In this document: positions 38,177 to 46,985 of the stretch, one piece after another
Position numbering within the stretch: position 1 is the first letter of the stretch
How the letters are laid out: each line of letters starts with the position of its first letter
DNA from: Qipengyuania spongiae
GTDB lineage: Bacteria; Pseudomonadota; Alphaproteobacteria; Sphingomonadales; Sphingomonadaceae
Reading direction: 5' to 3'
DNA length: 64,000 nucleotides
Assembly: GCF_026168555.1 (NCBI RefSeq)
Contig: NZ_CP092471.1
Location: 1,932,501 to 1,996,500, forward strand
Position numbers and translations under genes: made by a program
The notes under the pieces: model-generated
Databases searched by the model: none
The model's input: only the letters and a program-made list of their open reading frames with translations
Told to the model about the DNA's origin: nothing

Positions 38177-38930
38177 GCCTGCTCCCCAACGCAAGCGCGA
38201 CCGCTTCAAGGCGCGGATGCGGCGCTATGTCGACGTTCCGCTGTCGGTCCGCACCTCGGACCTGCCCAAGCGGGTCGCGTCGGCCGTGGTGATGCTCGCC
38301 GCCGCCGGAACCGCGATCTGGATCGGCGGTGTGGTGCTGCGCGCGTTCATCTATTTGGTCGCGCTGGCGGCTTTCGGGGAGTTCGTCCGCTTGGTCTGGC
38401 GTGCGACCCAGAGCCTGTCGATCCGCGCGATCGGTCTTCTACTCGGGGCGGCCTATATCGGCTTGGCGGCGTACGGGCTGGCGGGGCTCGATCTCTATCA
38501 TATCGTCGCCGTTCTCGGCATCGTGATCTTTACCGACACCTGCGCCTATTTCAGCGGGCGGTCGATCGGCGGGCGGAAAATCGCGCCGACGATCAGTCCG
38601 TCCAAGACCTGGGCTGGGCTGATCGGCGGGATGGCGGGCAGCGCGCTGTGGCTCGTCATCTTCATGGCGATGATGCACAATACCGGCGATTTCCTGCGCC
38701 TTGCCGACGATTATTCGATCGCTCCGCTCGAAGCGGCGATGTGGGCGCTGGCGGGCGCCTTGCTCGCCGTGGCGGCGCAGGCGGGCGATTTCTTCGAAAG
38801 CTGGCTCAAGCGTCGGGCGAAGATGAAGGATTCGTCCAATCTCATTCCCGGCCATGGAGGCGTGTTCGACCGGATCGACGGGATGCTGCCAGTGGCGCTG
38901 ATCCTCGGCCTGCTCGCGGGGTCGTTGTGA
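38163..38930 (+). CDS. cdsA: Phosphatidate cytidylyltransferase
   Basis: 255 residues from the ATG at 38163, within the uppS tail. About six to seven membrane helices are present. The CDP-DAG synthase signature SWLKRRAKMKDSSNLIPGHGGVFDRID is complete (landmarks KRRAKMKD and HGGVFDRID). It makes CDP-diacylglycerol, the substrate of PssA encoded 5 kb upstream. The TGA is followed immediately by the dxr ATG (1-nt gap). Confidence 0.95.
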   Translation: MVAAEPAPQRKRDRFKARMRRYVDVPLSVRTSDLPKRVASAVVMLAAAGTAIWIGGVVLRAFIYLVALAAFGEFVRLVWRATQSLSIRAIGLLLGAAYIGLAAYGLAGLDLYHIVAVLGIVIFTDTCAYFSGRSIGGRKIAPTISPSKTWAGLIGGMAGSALWLVIFMAMMHNTGDFLRLADDYSIAPLEAAMWALAGALLAVAAQAGDFFESWLKRRAKMKDSSNLIPGHGGVFDRIDGMLPVALILGLLAGSL

Positions 38931-38931
38931 C

Positions 38932-40083
38932 ATGACCCGCTCCATCTCCGTCCTCGGCGCGACCGGTTCGATCGGCGCTTCGACCCTCGACCTCGTCCGC
39001 CGCAACCGGGCCGACTGGCGGGTGGTGGCGCTGACCGCCAATTGCCGGGCGGACGCGCTGGCGAAGCTCGCGCGCGAGTTCGGGGCCGAGATCGCGGTCG
39101 TCGCCGACGAGACCTGCCTCGACGATCTGCGCGCGGCGCTGGCGGGCAGCGGGATCGAGGCGGCGGGCGGCCGCGCGGCGCTGGTCGAGGCGGCGGCGCG
39201 CGAGGCCGATCTGACAGTAGCGGCGATCGTCGGCTGCGCGGGGCTCGCCCCCGTCATGGCCGCGGTCGAACGCGGCGGCACGATCGCGCTCGCGAACAAG
39301 GAAGCGCTGGTTAGCGCGGGCGATGTGCTGACCGCCGCGGTCGAACGCCACGGCGCGACGTTGCTACCGACCGATTCGGAACACAACGCGATCTTTCAGT
39401 GTCTCGCCGGGAACGACATCGCCGATGTCCGCTCGATCACGCTGACCGCCAGCGGCGGGCCGCTGCGCACGGTCGCGGACCTGTCGGCGGTCACTCCGGC
39501 CCAGGCAGTGGCACATCCTAACTGGGACATGGGCGCCAAGATCAGCGTCGATTCGGCGACGATGATGAACAAGGGGCTCGAACTGATCGAGGCTTTTCAT
39601 CTCTTCCCCGTCGGGCTCGATCGGCTCAAGATTGTTGTCCACCCGCAGAGTGTCATCCATTCGATGGTCGAATATCGCGACGGCTCAACGCTGGCGCAGC
39701 TCGGCCCGTCGGACATGCGCGTGCCGATCGCATCCTGTCTCGCCTGGCCGGAACGGATGGACACGCCCTGCGCCCCGCTCGATCTTGCCGCGATGGGCGA
39801 GCTGACCTTCTTCGCACCGGACGAGGCGCGCTTTCCCGCGACCCGACTTGCGCGCGAGGCGCTGGAGGCGGGCGGGGCGGCGCCCGCCGTGCTGAACGCC
39901 GCCAACGAAATCGCGGTCGCTGCCTTTCTCGATGGTCAGATCGCGTTCACCCGCATCGCGGCAGTGGTGGAAGATACGCTGGCGGGCGGGAACATGCCGC
40001 CACCGCCGCGTTCTCTCGAAGAGGTGCTGCAAGTGGACGCCGATGTGCGCGTTTGGACGCAGGAATTGCTGGAGAAAGCCTGA
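38932..40083 (+). CDS. dxr: 1-deoxy-D-xylulose 5-phosphate reductoisomerase
   Basis: 383 residues. The NADPH-binding SVLGATGSIGASTLDL is followed by ALANKEALVSAGD, LPTDSEHNAIFQCL (metal/substrate residues) and TASGGPLRT...NWDMGAKISVDSATMMNKGLE. It commits DXP to MEP in the non-mevalonate isoprenoid pathway, supplying UppS and the polyprenyl synthase encoded here. It sits between cdsA and rseP in the conserved envelope cluster. Confidence 0.97.
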   Translation: MTRSISVLGATGSIGASTLDLVRRNRADWRVVALTANCRADALAKLAREFGAEIAVVADETCLDDLRAALAGSGIEAAGGRAALVEAAAREADLTVAAIVGCAGLAPVMAAVERGGTIALANKEALVSAGDVLTAAVERHGATLLPTDSEHNAIFQCLAGNDIADVRSITLTASGGPLRTVADLSAVTPAQAVAHPNWDMGAKISVDSATMMNKGLELIEAFHLFPVGLDRLKIVVHPQSVIHSMVEYRDGSTLAQLGPSDMRVPIASCLAWPERMDTPCAPLDLAAMGELTFFAPDEARFPATRLAREALEAGGAAPAVLNAANEIAVAAFLDGQIAFTRIAAVVEDTLAGGNMPPPPRSLEEVLQVDADVRVWTQELLEKA

Positions 40084-40084
40084 C

Positions 40085-41263
40085 TTGGACGGTTCGATAC
40101 CCTTCTGGATGTACATCATCGGCTTCCCGCTGCTGCTGGGGCCGCTGGTGACGTTGCACGAACTGGGTCACTATCTCGTAGGGCGCTGGTTCGGCGTCGG
40201 CGCCAAGGCCTTTTCCATCGGTTTCGGCAAGGAAATCGCCGGCTGGACCGACAGCCGCGGCACGCGCTGGAAGCTCTCCGCCCTGCCGCTCGGCGGCTAT
40301 GTCCAGTTCAAGGGCGACATGAACCCTGCGAGCGTTCCGCAACAGCAGAGTGCGGTCGAGGATGCCAATTTCGGCGTCGCGACCGAAGCGGACCTTGCCG
40401 AGGCAGAGGATCGGGCGGTCGTGGGCGCCCCGTTCCATCAGGCCGATCTGTGGAAGCGAGCGCTGATCGTCTTCGCCGGTCCGGCGATGAATATCCTGAT
40501 CACGCTGGCGATCTTCGCGGCTTTCTTCTCGATCCTCGGTCGGCCCGTGACGGCCGATCCGGAGGGGACCAATGTCGTTCAGAGCTTCGCCGAGAACTCG
40601 GTGGCCGAGGCGGCAGGAATCGAGGCGGGCGACCGCATCGTCGCCATCGACGGCGCGCCGGTGCGCGAATTCGGCGACATTACCGACCGGGTGGTCATGT
40701 ATCCCGGCAAGGACATCATCCTGTCGGTCGAGCGCGACGGCGCGCGGCGGACGGTGCCCGTGACGATCGGCGAGAGCGTGGAGACCGACCGCTTCGGCAA
40801 CAGCTCCAAGGTGGGGCGGCTGGGAATATACTCCTCGCCCTTCGAATGGGAACGGGTGGGCGTGCTCTCGTCCATCCCGCTCGCGGCCGAGCAGAGCGTC
40901 AACATGATGCGCATGATGATCGTCGGCATCAAGCAGATCCTGATCGGCGACCGTTCGGTCCGCGAGCTGGGCGGACCGGTCAAGATCGCCAAGTTCTCGG
41001 GCGAGCAGTTGAGCCTCGGTCCCATCGCCTTCGTCAATTTCGTGGCGTTGATCTCGCTTAACTTGGCATTCATCAACCTGCTGCCAATTCCCGCCCTCGA
41101 CGGCGGGCACCTGGCTTTCTACGCGGCTGAAGCGGTCCGCCGGAAGCCCGTGGGCCCGCGCGGTCAGGAGGTGGCGTATCGCACCGGCATGGCGCTTGTC
41201 CTGATGCTGATGATATTCGTCACGATAAACGATCTGGTCAGCCTGCCGATCTTCGGAAGCTGA
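40085..41263 (+). CDS. rseP: RIP zinc metalloprotease RseP (site-2 protease)
   Basis: 392 residues if started at TTG 40085, which has GGAG about 10 nt upstream; the first ATG (40109) lacks such a site and leaves only 16 residues before the active site. HELGH in the first helix binds zinc, and NLLPIPALDGGH in the third provides the Asp ligand. One PDZ domain (about residues 150-240: ENSVAEAAGIEAGDRIVAIDG) lies in the periplasm. It cleaves anti-sigma factors or signal-peptide remnants in the membrane. The TTG start is a judgement. Confidence 0.93.
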   Translation: MDGSIPFWMYIIGFPLLLGPLVTLHELGHYLVGRWFGVGAKAFSIGFGKEIAGWTDSRGTRWKLSALPLGGYVQFKGDMNPASVPQQQSAVEDANFGVATEADLAEAEDRAVVGAPFHQADLWKRALIVFAGPAMNILITLAIFAAFFSILGRPVTADPEGTNVVQSFAENSVAEAAGIEAGDRIVAIDGAPVREFGDITDRVVMYPGKDIILSVERDGARRTVPVTIGESVETDRFGNSSKVGRLGIYSSPFEWERVGVLSSIPLAAEQSVNMMRMMIVGIKQILIGDRSVRELGGPVKIAKFSGEQLSLGPIAFVNFVALISLNLAFINLLPIPALDGGHLAFYAAEAVRRKPVGPRGQEVAYRTGMALVLMLMIFVTINDLVSLPIFGS

Positions 41264-41480
41264 GCGGGCGCGATCCGATCCATCTGGCGGGAAGCGGCAG
41301 AGGACCGGGGATAGGGAAGGGTCGGAACCGGGAATTGCAGCCACACTGCTTGATTGCCCTTGCCGCTTGAGGCATGGGCTGCTCCGCTTCGCCAGGGGGC
41401 GTTCCCCAGCTTCGCCGGGAGCTGACGGAACAGGTGGCAGAAAGCCGGGACCGACGGTTATTTGAAGGACGGGAATTTCC

Positions 41481-44225
41481 TTGTCGACGACGAACATTGC
41501 CATTGCCGCAAAGCGTAGCGCCACGCGGCTGACCGGGACGCTGCTGGCCGGCACGATCCTCACCGGAATGCCCGCCGCCGCGATGGCGCAGGATGCCGAT
41601 GTTCCGGCAGCGCAGGCGCCGACGACGGCACAGCCGGCACCGACGCCAACCTCTGCGCCACCGGGAACGGCCAACGCGCCCCAGCAGACCGAGACCGTGC
41701 GCACGATCTCGGTTTCCGGCGCACAGCGGCTCGAGCCCCAGACGATCCTGTCCTACATCCGCCTGCGCCCCGGCGATGCGTGGAGCCAAGTGGTCGGCGA
41801 CGAGGTGCTGAAGGATCTCTACGCGACCGAACTGTTCGCGAATGCGAGCGTCGCGTTCGAAAACGGTAATGTCACGATCACGATCACCGAGAACCCGGTG
41901 ATCAACCGCATCATCCTGGAAGGCAACAGCCGCATCAAGGATGACAAGATCCTGCCCGAGATCAGGCTCGCCCCGCGCCAGATCTTCACGCGGTCCAAGG
42001 TCCGCGCGGACGTCGCGCGCATCATCGAGCTCTACAAGCGGCAGGGCCGGTTCGCCGCGACGGTAGAGCCGCAATCGGTGCAGCTCGCGCAGAACCGCGT
42101 CGATATCGTGTTCGAGATCGAGGAAGGGCCAAAGTCCAAGATCCGCTCGATCAACATCATCGGCAACGAAGCCTTCTCGGACGGCGAGTTGCGCGGCGAG
42201 ATGGTGACGAAGCAGACCGGCGGTCTGTTTAGCTTCCTCAGCTCCAACACCAGTTACGATCCGGACCGTCTGGCCTTCGACCAGCAGAACCTGCGTCGTT
42301 TCTACCTGACCCAAGGGTACGCCGATTTCCGCGTCGTGTCTGCCGTCGCCGAGCTGACGCCCGACAAGCAGGACTTCATCATCACTTACGTCGTCGAGGA
42401 AGGCGAGCGCTACAAGTTCGGCGATGTGGACGTGGAGAGCCAGCTGCGCGACTTCGACAGCTCGCAGCTTTCGGTCCTCCTCCCGATGCAGAGCGGTGAC
42501 TGGTACGACGCGAAGCTGGTCGAGGATACGGTCGAGCAGATATCCGAGCTCGCCGGCACCTTCGGTTATGCCTTCGCCGATGTCGAGCCGCAGTTCTCGC
42601 GAAACCGCGATACGCTGACGATGGACGTGACCTTCCGTCTCGCCGAAGCGCCGCGCGTCTATGTCGAGCGGATCGACGTCAACGGGAACACGCTGACGCA
42701 GGACAAGGTCGTGCGCCGCGAATTCCGCTTGTCGGAAGGCGATGCCTTCAACTCGCTTGCTGTCCAGCGGTCGACCGCGCGCATCAACTCGCTCGGATTT
42801 TTCCAGGAGAATTTCGAGATCAACCAGGTCGACGGCAGCGCCCCCGACCGTATTGTCCTCGAAGCGAATGTGGAGGAGCAGGCGACCGGCGAGCTGCAAT
42901 TGTCGGCAGGCTTCTCCTCGATCGAGAATTTCATCCTGCAGGGCGCGATCCGCCAGCGTAATTTTCGCGGGCGCGGCCAGACGATCGGGCTCAGCGTCAA
43001 TTATTCGCGCTTCTCGCGTTCGGCGCAGGCGAGCTTCACCGAGCCTTATCTGTTCGACCGCAATATCTCGGCGGGGATCGACGTCTACCGGCGCGACTTC
43101 AACAATTTCAATTTCAGCGGTGGCGATCGCAACACCACGTTCGAGCAGGCGACCACCGGTCTCTCGCTACGCGCGGGCGTGCCTTTGACCGAATACCTGT
43201 CGCTGATCGGCAGCTACACGCTCAATTACGACGACGTCTCGCTGGACGAGAACCAGTTCTTCGCCGACTTTGATGGGGACGGCATCCGCACCTGCGAACC
43301 GCTGCTCGCCGGGCGTTTCCTGTGCGACGCGATCGGGGAGCGGACCAGCTCGATCCTGGGCCTGACCCTGTCGCTCGACAATACCAACAGCCGCCTGCGC
43401 CCGACGCGTGGCCGCAATATGTCGGTCAGCGCCGAATATGCCGGCCTGGGCGGATCGGTGAACTTCCTGCGCATCCGTGGGCGCGCGGCCCAGTATTTCT
43501 CGCTGCCCGCCGGGTTTATCGGCTCGCTCTCTGTCGAGGGCGGGGCGATCCGCAGCTTCGAGGATCGCAACATACCCGGCACCGACGACGTACGTCTGAC
43601 GGACCGCTTCTTCCTTGGCGAACCGCAGATCCGCGGCTTCGACATCCGGGGCGTCGGCCCGCGCGTACTGCGCCAGTCGATCGTCGCCGACGAGGACGGC
43701 AATCCCGTTGTCATCACCGACCGCGACCGGATCAACGACGACGCGATCGGGGGCACCGCCTACTATCTCGGCCGGGCCGAGGTCGAGATTCCGCTGGGTA
43801 GCGGTGCACGCGAGCTCGGCCTTCGTCCGTCGGTATTCGTCGATGTGGGCGCGCTGTTCAACGTGACCAACCCCGCGCTCATCCAGAACCCGCTGGGCAA
43901 CGAGATTTTCATTCCGCTGCGCGACAATGCGGGCAATCCGGTGTTCCTGAACCCCGGAAATCCCGACGATGCCACCGATGACGTGGTCGTGGGCATCCCG
44001 GCCGGCGATCCCATCCCGGATGGCTTCGTGCGCCAGGGCAACATCATTCCGGCCTTCCAGGAAGTTTTCCTGGGCGACAGTCCGGCTCCGCGCGTTTCGG
44101 TCGGCATCGGCGTCAACTGGAACTCGCCCTTCGGTCCGTTCCGGATCGACCTCGCCCATGTGCTGAAAAAGCAGCCGGGTGACGACACCAAACTCCTCAC
44201 CTTCAACGTAGGGACGCAATTCTGA
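41481..44225 (+). CDS. bamA: Outer membrane assembly factor BamA
   Basis: 914 residues from TTG 41481, the first start that gives a full signal peptide (LTGTLLAGTILTGMPAAAMAQ, cleaved near residue 36). A Pro/Ala/Thr/Gln-rich linker precedes POTRA 1 (TVRTISVSGAQRLEPQTILSYI). Five POTRA domains run to about residue 455. The beta-barrel contains the L6 VRGF-like element as IRGFDIRGVGPR. It folds barrel proteins into the outer membrane. The 217 bp upstream show no gene or certain promoter. Its TGA overlaps the skp ATG by 1 nt. Confidence 0.96.
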   Translation: MSTTNIAIAAKRSATRLTGTLLAGTILTGMPAAAMAQDADVPAAQAPTTAQPAPTPTSAPPGTANAPQQTETVRTISVSGAQRLEPQTILSYIRLRPGDAWSQVVGDEVLKDLYATELFANASVAFENGNVTITITENPVINRIILEGNSRIKDDKILPEIRLAPRQIFTRSKVRADVARIIELYKRQGRFAATVEPQSVQLAQNRVDIVFEIEEGPKSKIRSINIIGNEAFSDGELRGEMVTKQTGGLFSFLSSNTSYDPDRLAFDQQNLRRFYLTQGYADFRVVSAVAELTPDKQDFIITYVVEEGERYKFGDVDVESQLRDFDSSQLSVLLPMQSGDWYDAKLVEDTVEQISELAGTFGYAFADVEPQFSRNRDTLTMDVTFRLAEAPRVYVERIDVNGNTLTQDKVVRREFRLSEGDAFNSLAVQRSTARINSLGFFQENFEINQVDGSAPDRIVLEANVEEQATGELQLSAGFSSIENFILQGAIRQRNFRGRGQTIGLSVNYSRFSRSAQASFTEPYLFDRNISAGIDVYRRDFNNFNFSGGDRNTTFEQATTGLSLRAGVPLTEYLSLIGSYTLNYDDVSLDENQFFADFDGDGIRTCEPLLAGRFLCDAIGERTSSILGLTLSLDNTNSRLRPTRGRNMSVSAEYAGLGGSVNFLRIRGRAAQYFSLPAGFIGSLSVEGGAIRSFEDRNIPGTDDVRLTDRFFLGEPQIRGFDIRGVGPRVLRQSIVADEDGNPVVITDRDRINDDAIGGTAYYLGRAEVEIPLGSGARELGLRPSVFVDVGALFNVTNPALIQNPLGNEIFIPLRDNAGNPVFLNPGNPDDATDDVVVGIPAGDPIPDGFVRQGNIIPAFQEVFLGDSPAPRVSVGIGVNWNSPFGPFRIDLAHVLKKQPGDDTKLLTFNVGTQF

Positions 44226-44899
44226 TGAAGACCATTACCAAGACGCTCGTCGCCGCAGGTCTTGCCGGCGCGACCTTTGCCGCCATGCCCGCCACCGCGC
44301 AGGTCAACGGCATCGCCACCAGCAGCCCCGAGGCGGTGATCGTCCGCGCGGCTGCGCGTCAGACCGGCTACCAACAGATCGGCCAGACCTATTCGGCGCA
44401 AATTCAGCAGCTCAACCAGCTTCGCCAGCAGAACCAGCAGGCGCAGCAGAGCCTCGACACCAATGGCGATGGCCAGCTGACCGAAGCCGAGGTCAATGCG
44501 AACCCGTCCGCGGTTCAGCAGATCCAGCAGCGCGAACAGCAGATCGCCCAGACCAGCCAACCGATAGTCTTGGCCCAGGCCTATGTCATCGAGCAGCTCG
44601 TCAACGATTACCAGAACGCGCAGAATCAGGTGATTCAGAGCAAGGGCATCCAGATGATGCTTTCGCCCGACGCGATCCAGTACGCGCCTGACAATGTCGA
44701 TGTGACGACCGATATCGTCGCCGCTCTCGACGCGCGCATTCCCACTGTCCAGACGACGCCACCGGCCGGCTGGCAGCCGCGTCAGCAGACGCTCCAGCTT
44801 CAGCAGGCGGTCCAGCAGATCCTGCTCGCAGCGGCGCAGCAGCAAGCGGCTCAGCAGCAGCAACAGCAGGCCACACAGCAGCAGCCGAGCGGCCGCTAA
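44225..44899 (+). CDS. skp: Periplasmic OmpH/Skp-like chaperone with glutamine-rich tail
   Basis: 224 residues. A signal peptide (to about residue 25, ATAQV) is followed by a Skp-like coiled coil: SAQIQQLNQLRQQNQQAQQ and QQIQQREQQIAQTSQ. An EF-hand-like DTNGDGQLTEAEVN sits inside the coil. The last 30 residues are almost all Gln/Ala. Skp shields unfolded outer-membrane proteins. The position after bamA supports the call, although similarity to classical Skp is weak. Glutamine content is far above its neighbours. Confidence 0.8.
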   Translation: MKTITKTLVAAGLAGATFAAMPATAQVNGIATSSPEAVIVRAAARQTGYQQIGQTYSAQIQQLNQLRQQNQQAQQSLDTNGDGQLTEAEVNANPSAVQQIQQREQQIAQTSQPIVLAQAYVIEQLVNDYQNAQNQVIQSKGIQMMLSPDAIQYAPDNVDVTTDIVAALDARIPTVQTTPPAGWQPRQQTLQLQQAVQQILLAAAQQQAAQQQQQQATQQQPSGR

Positions 44900-44920
44900 G
44901 GCCAGCGCGGACAAGCGGCG

Positions 44921-45394
44921 ATGACGGAAGAAACGGCGAAAGCGGCGGAGCTCGATATCCGGCAGGTGCTGAAGGCCCTGCCGCATCGCTATCCGCTGCT
45001 TCTGGTCGACCGGGTGCGCAGCCTCGAAAAGGGCGAGCGCATCCATGCGGTGAAGGCGGTGACCTTCAACGAGGACTATTTCCAGGGCCATTTCCCCGGC
45101 GCGCCGATCATGCCGGGCGTTCTCCAGATCGAGGCACTGGCGCAGGCCGCCGCGATCCTGGGGATTGAGACGCTCGACCTCGCCGGGAGTGGCAAGCTCG
45201 TCTATTTCATGGGGATTGACGGGGCGAAGTTCCGCTCCCCGGTGATGCCGGGCTGCCTGCTCGACTTGGAGGTGGAATTCCTCCAGAAGCGCAGCCGGGT
45301 CTACAAGTTCAAGGGCCGCGCCAGCGTGGAGGGGAAGACCACCACCGAATGCGAGTTCACCGCGATGATCGCCGACCCGCCGGCCGACGACTGA
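44921..45394 (+). CDS. fabZ: 3-hydroxyacyl-ACP dehydratase FabZ
   Basis: 157 residues, a hot-dog fold. [17 protein letters not shown] contains the catalytic His, and [19 protein letters not shown] the Glu. [17 protein letters not shown] and [15 protein letters not shown] are typical. It dehydrates 3-hydroxyacyl-ACP in fatty-acid elongation. In most Gram-negatives lpxD precedes and lpxA/lpxB follow; here skp precedes directly and rpmE follows, so the lipid A genes are missing from the block. Confidence 0.96.
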   Translation: MTEETAKAAELDIRQVLKALPHRYPLLLVDRVRSLEKGERIHAVKAVTFNEDYFQGHFPGAPIMPGVLQIEALAQAAAILGIETLDLAGSGKLVYFMGIDGAKFRSPVMPGCLLDLEVEFLQKRSRVYKFKGRASVEGKTTTECEFTAMIADPPADD

Positions 45395-45502
45395 CATTGC
45401 ACGACTGACCCTTGCAATCCGGGCGCTTCGCGTTATGTGGCGCGCTCTCATTCAATCAGCTGGATCGGTCGGAACCGCTCCGAAGCTCGAAGGATTTTGA
45501 TC

Positions 45503-45727
45503 ATGAAAGCCGAAGGTCACCCCGCTTACCACACCATCACGGTCAAGATGACCGATGGCACCGAATTCCAGACGCGCTCCACTTGGGGCAGCGAGGGCGA
45601 TACGCTGACGCTCGACATCGATCCGACGAGCCACCCGGCCTGGACCGGCGGCAAGCAGCAGATTCAGGAAGGCGGCCGCGTCGCAGCCTTCAACAAGCGT
45701 TTCGGCGGGCTCAGCCTCAAGAAGTAA
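45503..45727 (+). CDS. rpmE: 50S ribosomal protein L31
   Basis: 74 residues from [20 protein letters not shown]. The [24 protein letters not shown] segment and the ending [10 protein letters not shown] are standard alphaproteobacterial bL31. There is no cysteine, so this is the zinc-free form. It bridges the subunits at the central protuberance. A terminator follows at 45764. Confidence 0.96.
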   Translation: MKAEGHPAYHTITVKMTDGTEFQTRSTWGSEGDTLTLDIDPTSHPAWTGGKQQIQEGGRVAAFNKRFGGLSLKK

Positions 45728-45763
45728 CGGCTTTATCGGCCACGCGGGTTTCGGCCCGTATGG

Positions 45764-45795
45764 AAGGGCGGTCCGACGGGGCCGCCCTTTTCGTT
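45764..45795 (+). terminator. Rho-independent terminator of rpmE
   Basis: AAGGGCGGTCC (45764-45774) pairs with GGGGCCGCCCTT (45778-45789), ending in TTTTCGTTT. It lies 37 bp after the rpmE stop. Confidence 0.85.
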
Positions 45796-45802
45796 TCTGG
45801 GC

Positions 45803-46045
45803 TTGCAGCGGTTTCGGGTTCCTGCCCCCGGCAGTAAGGGTTCTGCCGGTCGGGTCTATGCGATCCAGGCGAGTCCCGGGATCGTCGCGGCGACGATCAT
45901 CGGCATCTTCGCCTTTCAGGCGGCGCCGGATGCATTGCAGACGGTGTTCATCGCGCTGATCCCGATCGGAGCGGTCGGGCTGGACCTCGCGACGAAGCAA
46001 TTATCCGCTACCACCCCCAAACCTTCTCGCGATACCATTTCGTGA
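45803..46045 (+). CDS. Possible small membrane protein (weak)
   Basis: 80 residues, but only from TTG, with no ribosome binding site and no internal ATG. The region GIVAATIIGIFAFQAAPDALQTVFIALIPIGAVGLDLATK reads like two short membrane helices and is too orderly for a random shadow. It overlaps the 3' end of the oxygenase gene by 38 bp. It may be a real small gene, a decayed remnant or a chance frame. No family recognised. Confidence 0.3.
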   Translation: MQRFRVPAPGSKGSAGRVYAIQASPGIVAATIIGIFAFQAAPDALQTVFIALIPIGAVGLDLATKQLSATTPKPSRDTIS

Positions 46046-46643
46046 GCACGTATTTCATGCCGCCGCGCACTTTCATGCCGTGGTGGATCGCGTTCGGATT
46101 GGGCGAGCCGTCGGGTCGCATGTTGTTCCAGCAGACAAGCTTTCCGGTTTCGGGCTGAAAGGTCTTGCCCACTGCCTTGAAACGCGTCGCACCGCCCGCT
46201 TCGGGTTCGTTGAGATAGATCATGAACGTCCAGGTGCGCTGGCCGGCGACCGAGCAGTATGTCTCGAAATCCGCGCCGTCGGGGCTAAACCAGTCGCAAT
46301 GCGGCTTGAACTCCTGCCCGACATCGTAGCGCTGGCCTTGCAACGGTTCGCCGTAGGCCGGATCGATCCCGTTCAGGCTTTCCAGCAGCGCTTCGGTTTC
46401 GCGCACCGCCGGCTCTCCCGGGGCAAGATCGCAGGTCTCGCTGGTGCGGAAATACCTGTCGCCATTGTCGTCGGCGAGAGTCGAGGGCCGGCGATCGGCG
46501 TCGATCAGGGCAATCAGCCGTTCGCACAGCGACGCCGGGATGAAGCTTTTCATCTGAAACAGTTCGATGCTAGGGGAGGGCACGCGTTGCACGCCGCGCA
46601 TGGCCAGCAGGCGCTGACGGGAAGATTCGCCGGGATTGGTCAT
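46008..46643 (-). CDS. 2OG-Fe(II) oxygenase, prolyl 4-hydroxylase family
   Basis: 211 residues from the ATG at 46643; the ATG 12 codons earlier is less likely. The metal HxD is in EFKPHCDWFSP; the second His and the 2OG residue lie in NAIHHGMKVRGGMKYVLTKWYRE. RTWTFMIYLNEPEAGGATRF and FRTSETCDL are P4H-alpha signatures. The target is unknown; bacterial members modify EF-Tu, small peptides or metabolites. It is distinct in sequence from the oxygenase at 24273. It is followed on the other strand by a weak small ORF. Confidence 0.87.
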   Translation of the reverse strand: MTNPGESSRQRLLAMRGVQRVPSPSIELFQMKSFIPASLCERLIALIDADRRPSTLADDNGDRYFRTSETCDLAPGEPAVRETEALLESLNGIDPAYGEPLQGQRYDVGQEFKPHCDWFSPDGADFETYCSVAGQRTWTFMIYLNEPEAGGATRFKAVGKTFQPETGKLVCWNNMRPDGSPNPNAIHHGMKVRGGMKYVLTKWYREKVWGW

Positions 46644-46844
46644 CGCGCACCAGCATAATCGGCCGGGGCGGGGAAACAACGGTAAGGATATTGCGCAAAG
46701 TCAGCGTGTTTCGACTTTTCCCTTCCATGCGGAAGGGCATTGTGCAACAGGCGCCTTTCGCCCGCAGGGATCGCTTGACGGCATCACGCGGAGCGCTAAC
46801 AGGCCCACGCATTGCGCGGGATTTGACCCGTGCAAGGGGCTTGT

Positions 46845-46922
46845 GGCGATCGTAGCTCAGTCGGTTAGAGCGCCGGTTTGTGGTACCGGAGGTCGCGGGT
46901 TCGGATCCCGTCGATCGCCCCA
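46845..46922 (+). tRNA. tRNA-His (anticodon GTG)
   Basis: 78 nt counting the encoded extra G(-1), which faces C73; CCA is encoded. The acceptor GCGATCG pairs with CGATCGC, the D arm is GCTCAGTCGGTTAGAGC, the anticodon stem CCGGT/ACCGG encloses TTGTGGT, and the T arm is GCGGGTTCGGATCCCGT. A possible promoter is TTGACG near 46784 with a weak -10 about 16-17 bp later. Confidence 0.97.
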
Positions 46923-46985
46923 TCTTCCCCATTCACGATGGGCGTCGTTCGCGAAGCCCGAGGCGATGAAGGAATCGAGCGCGCG

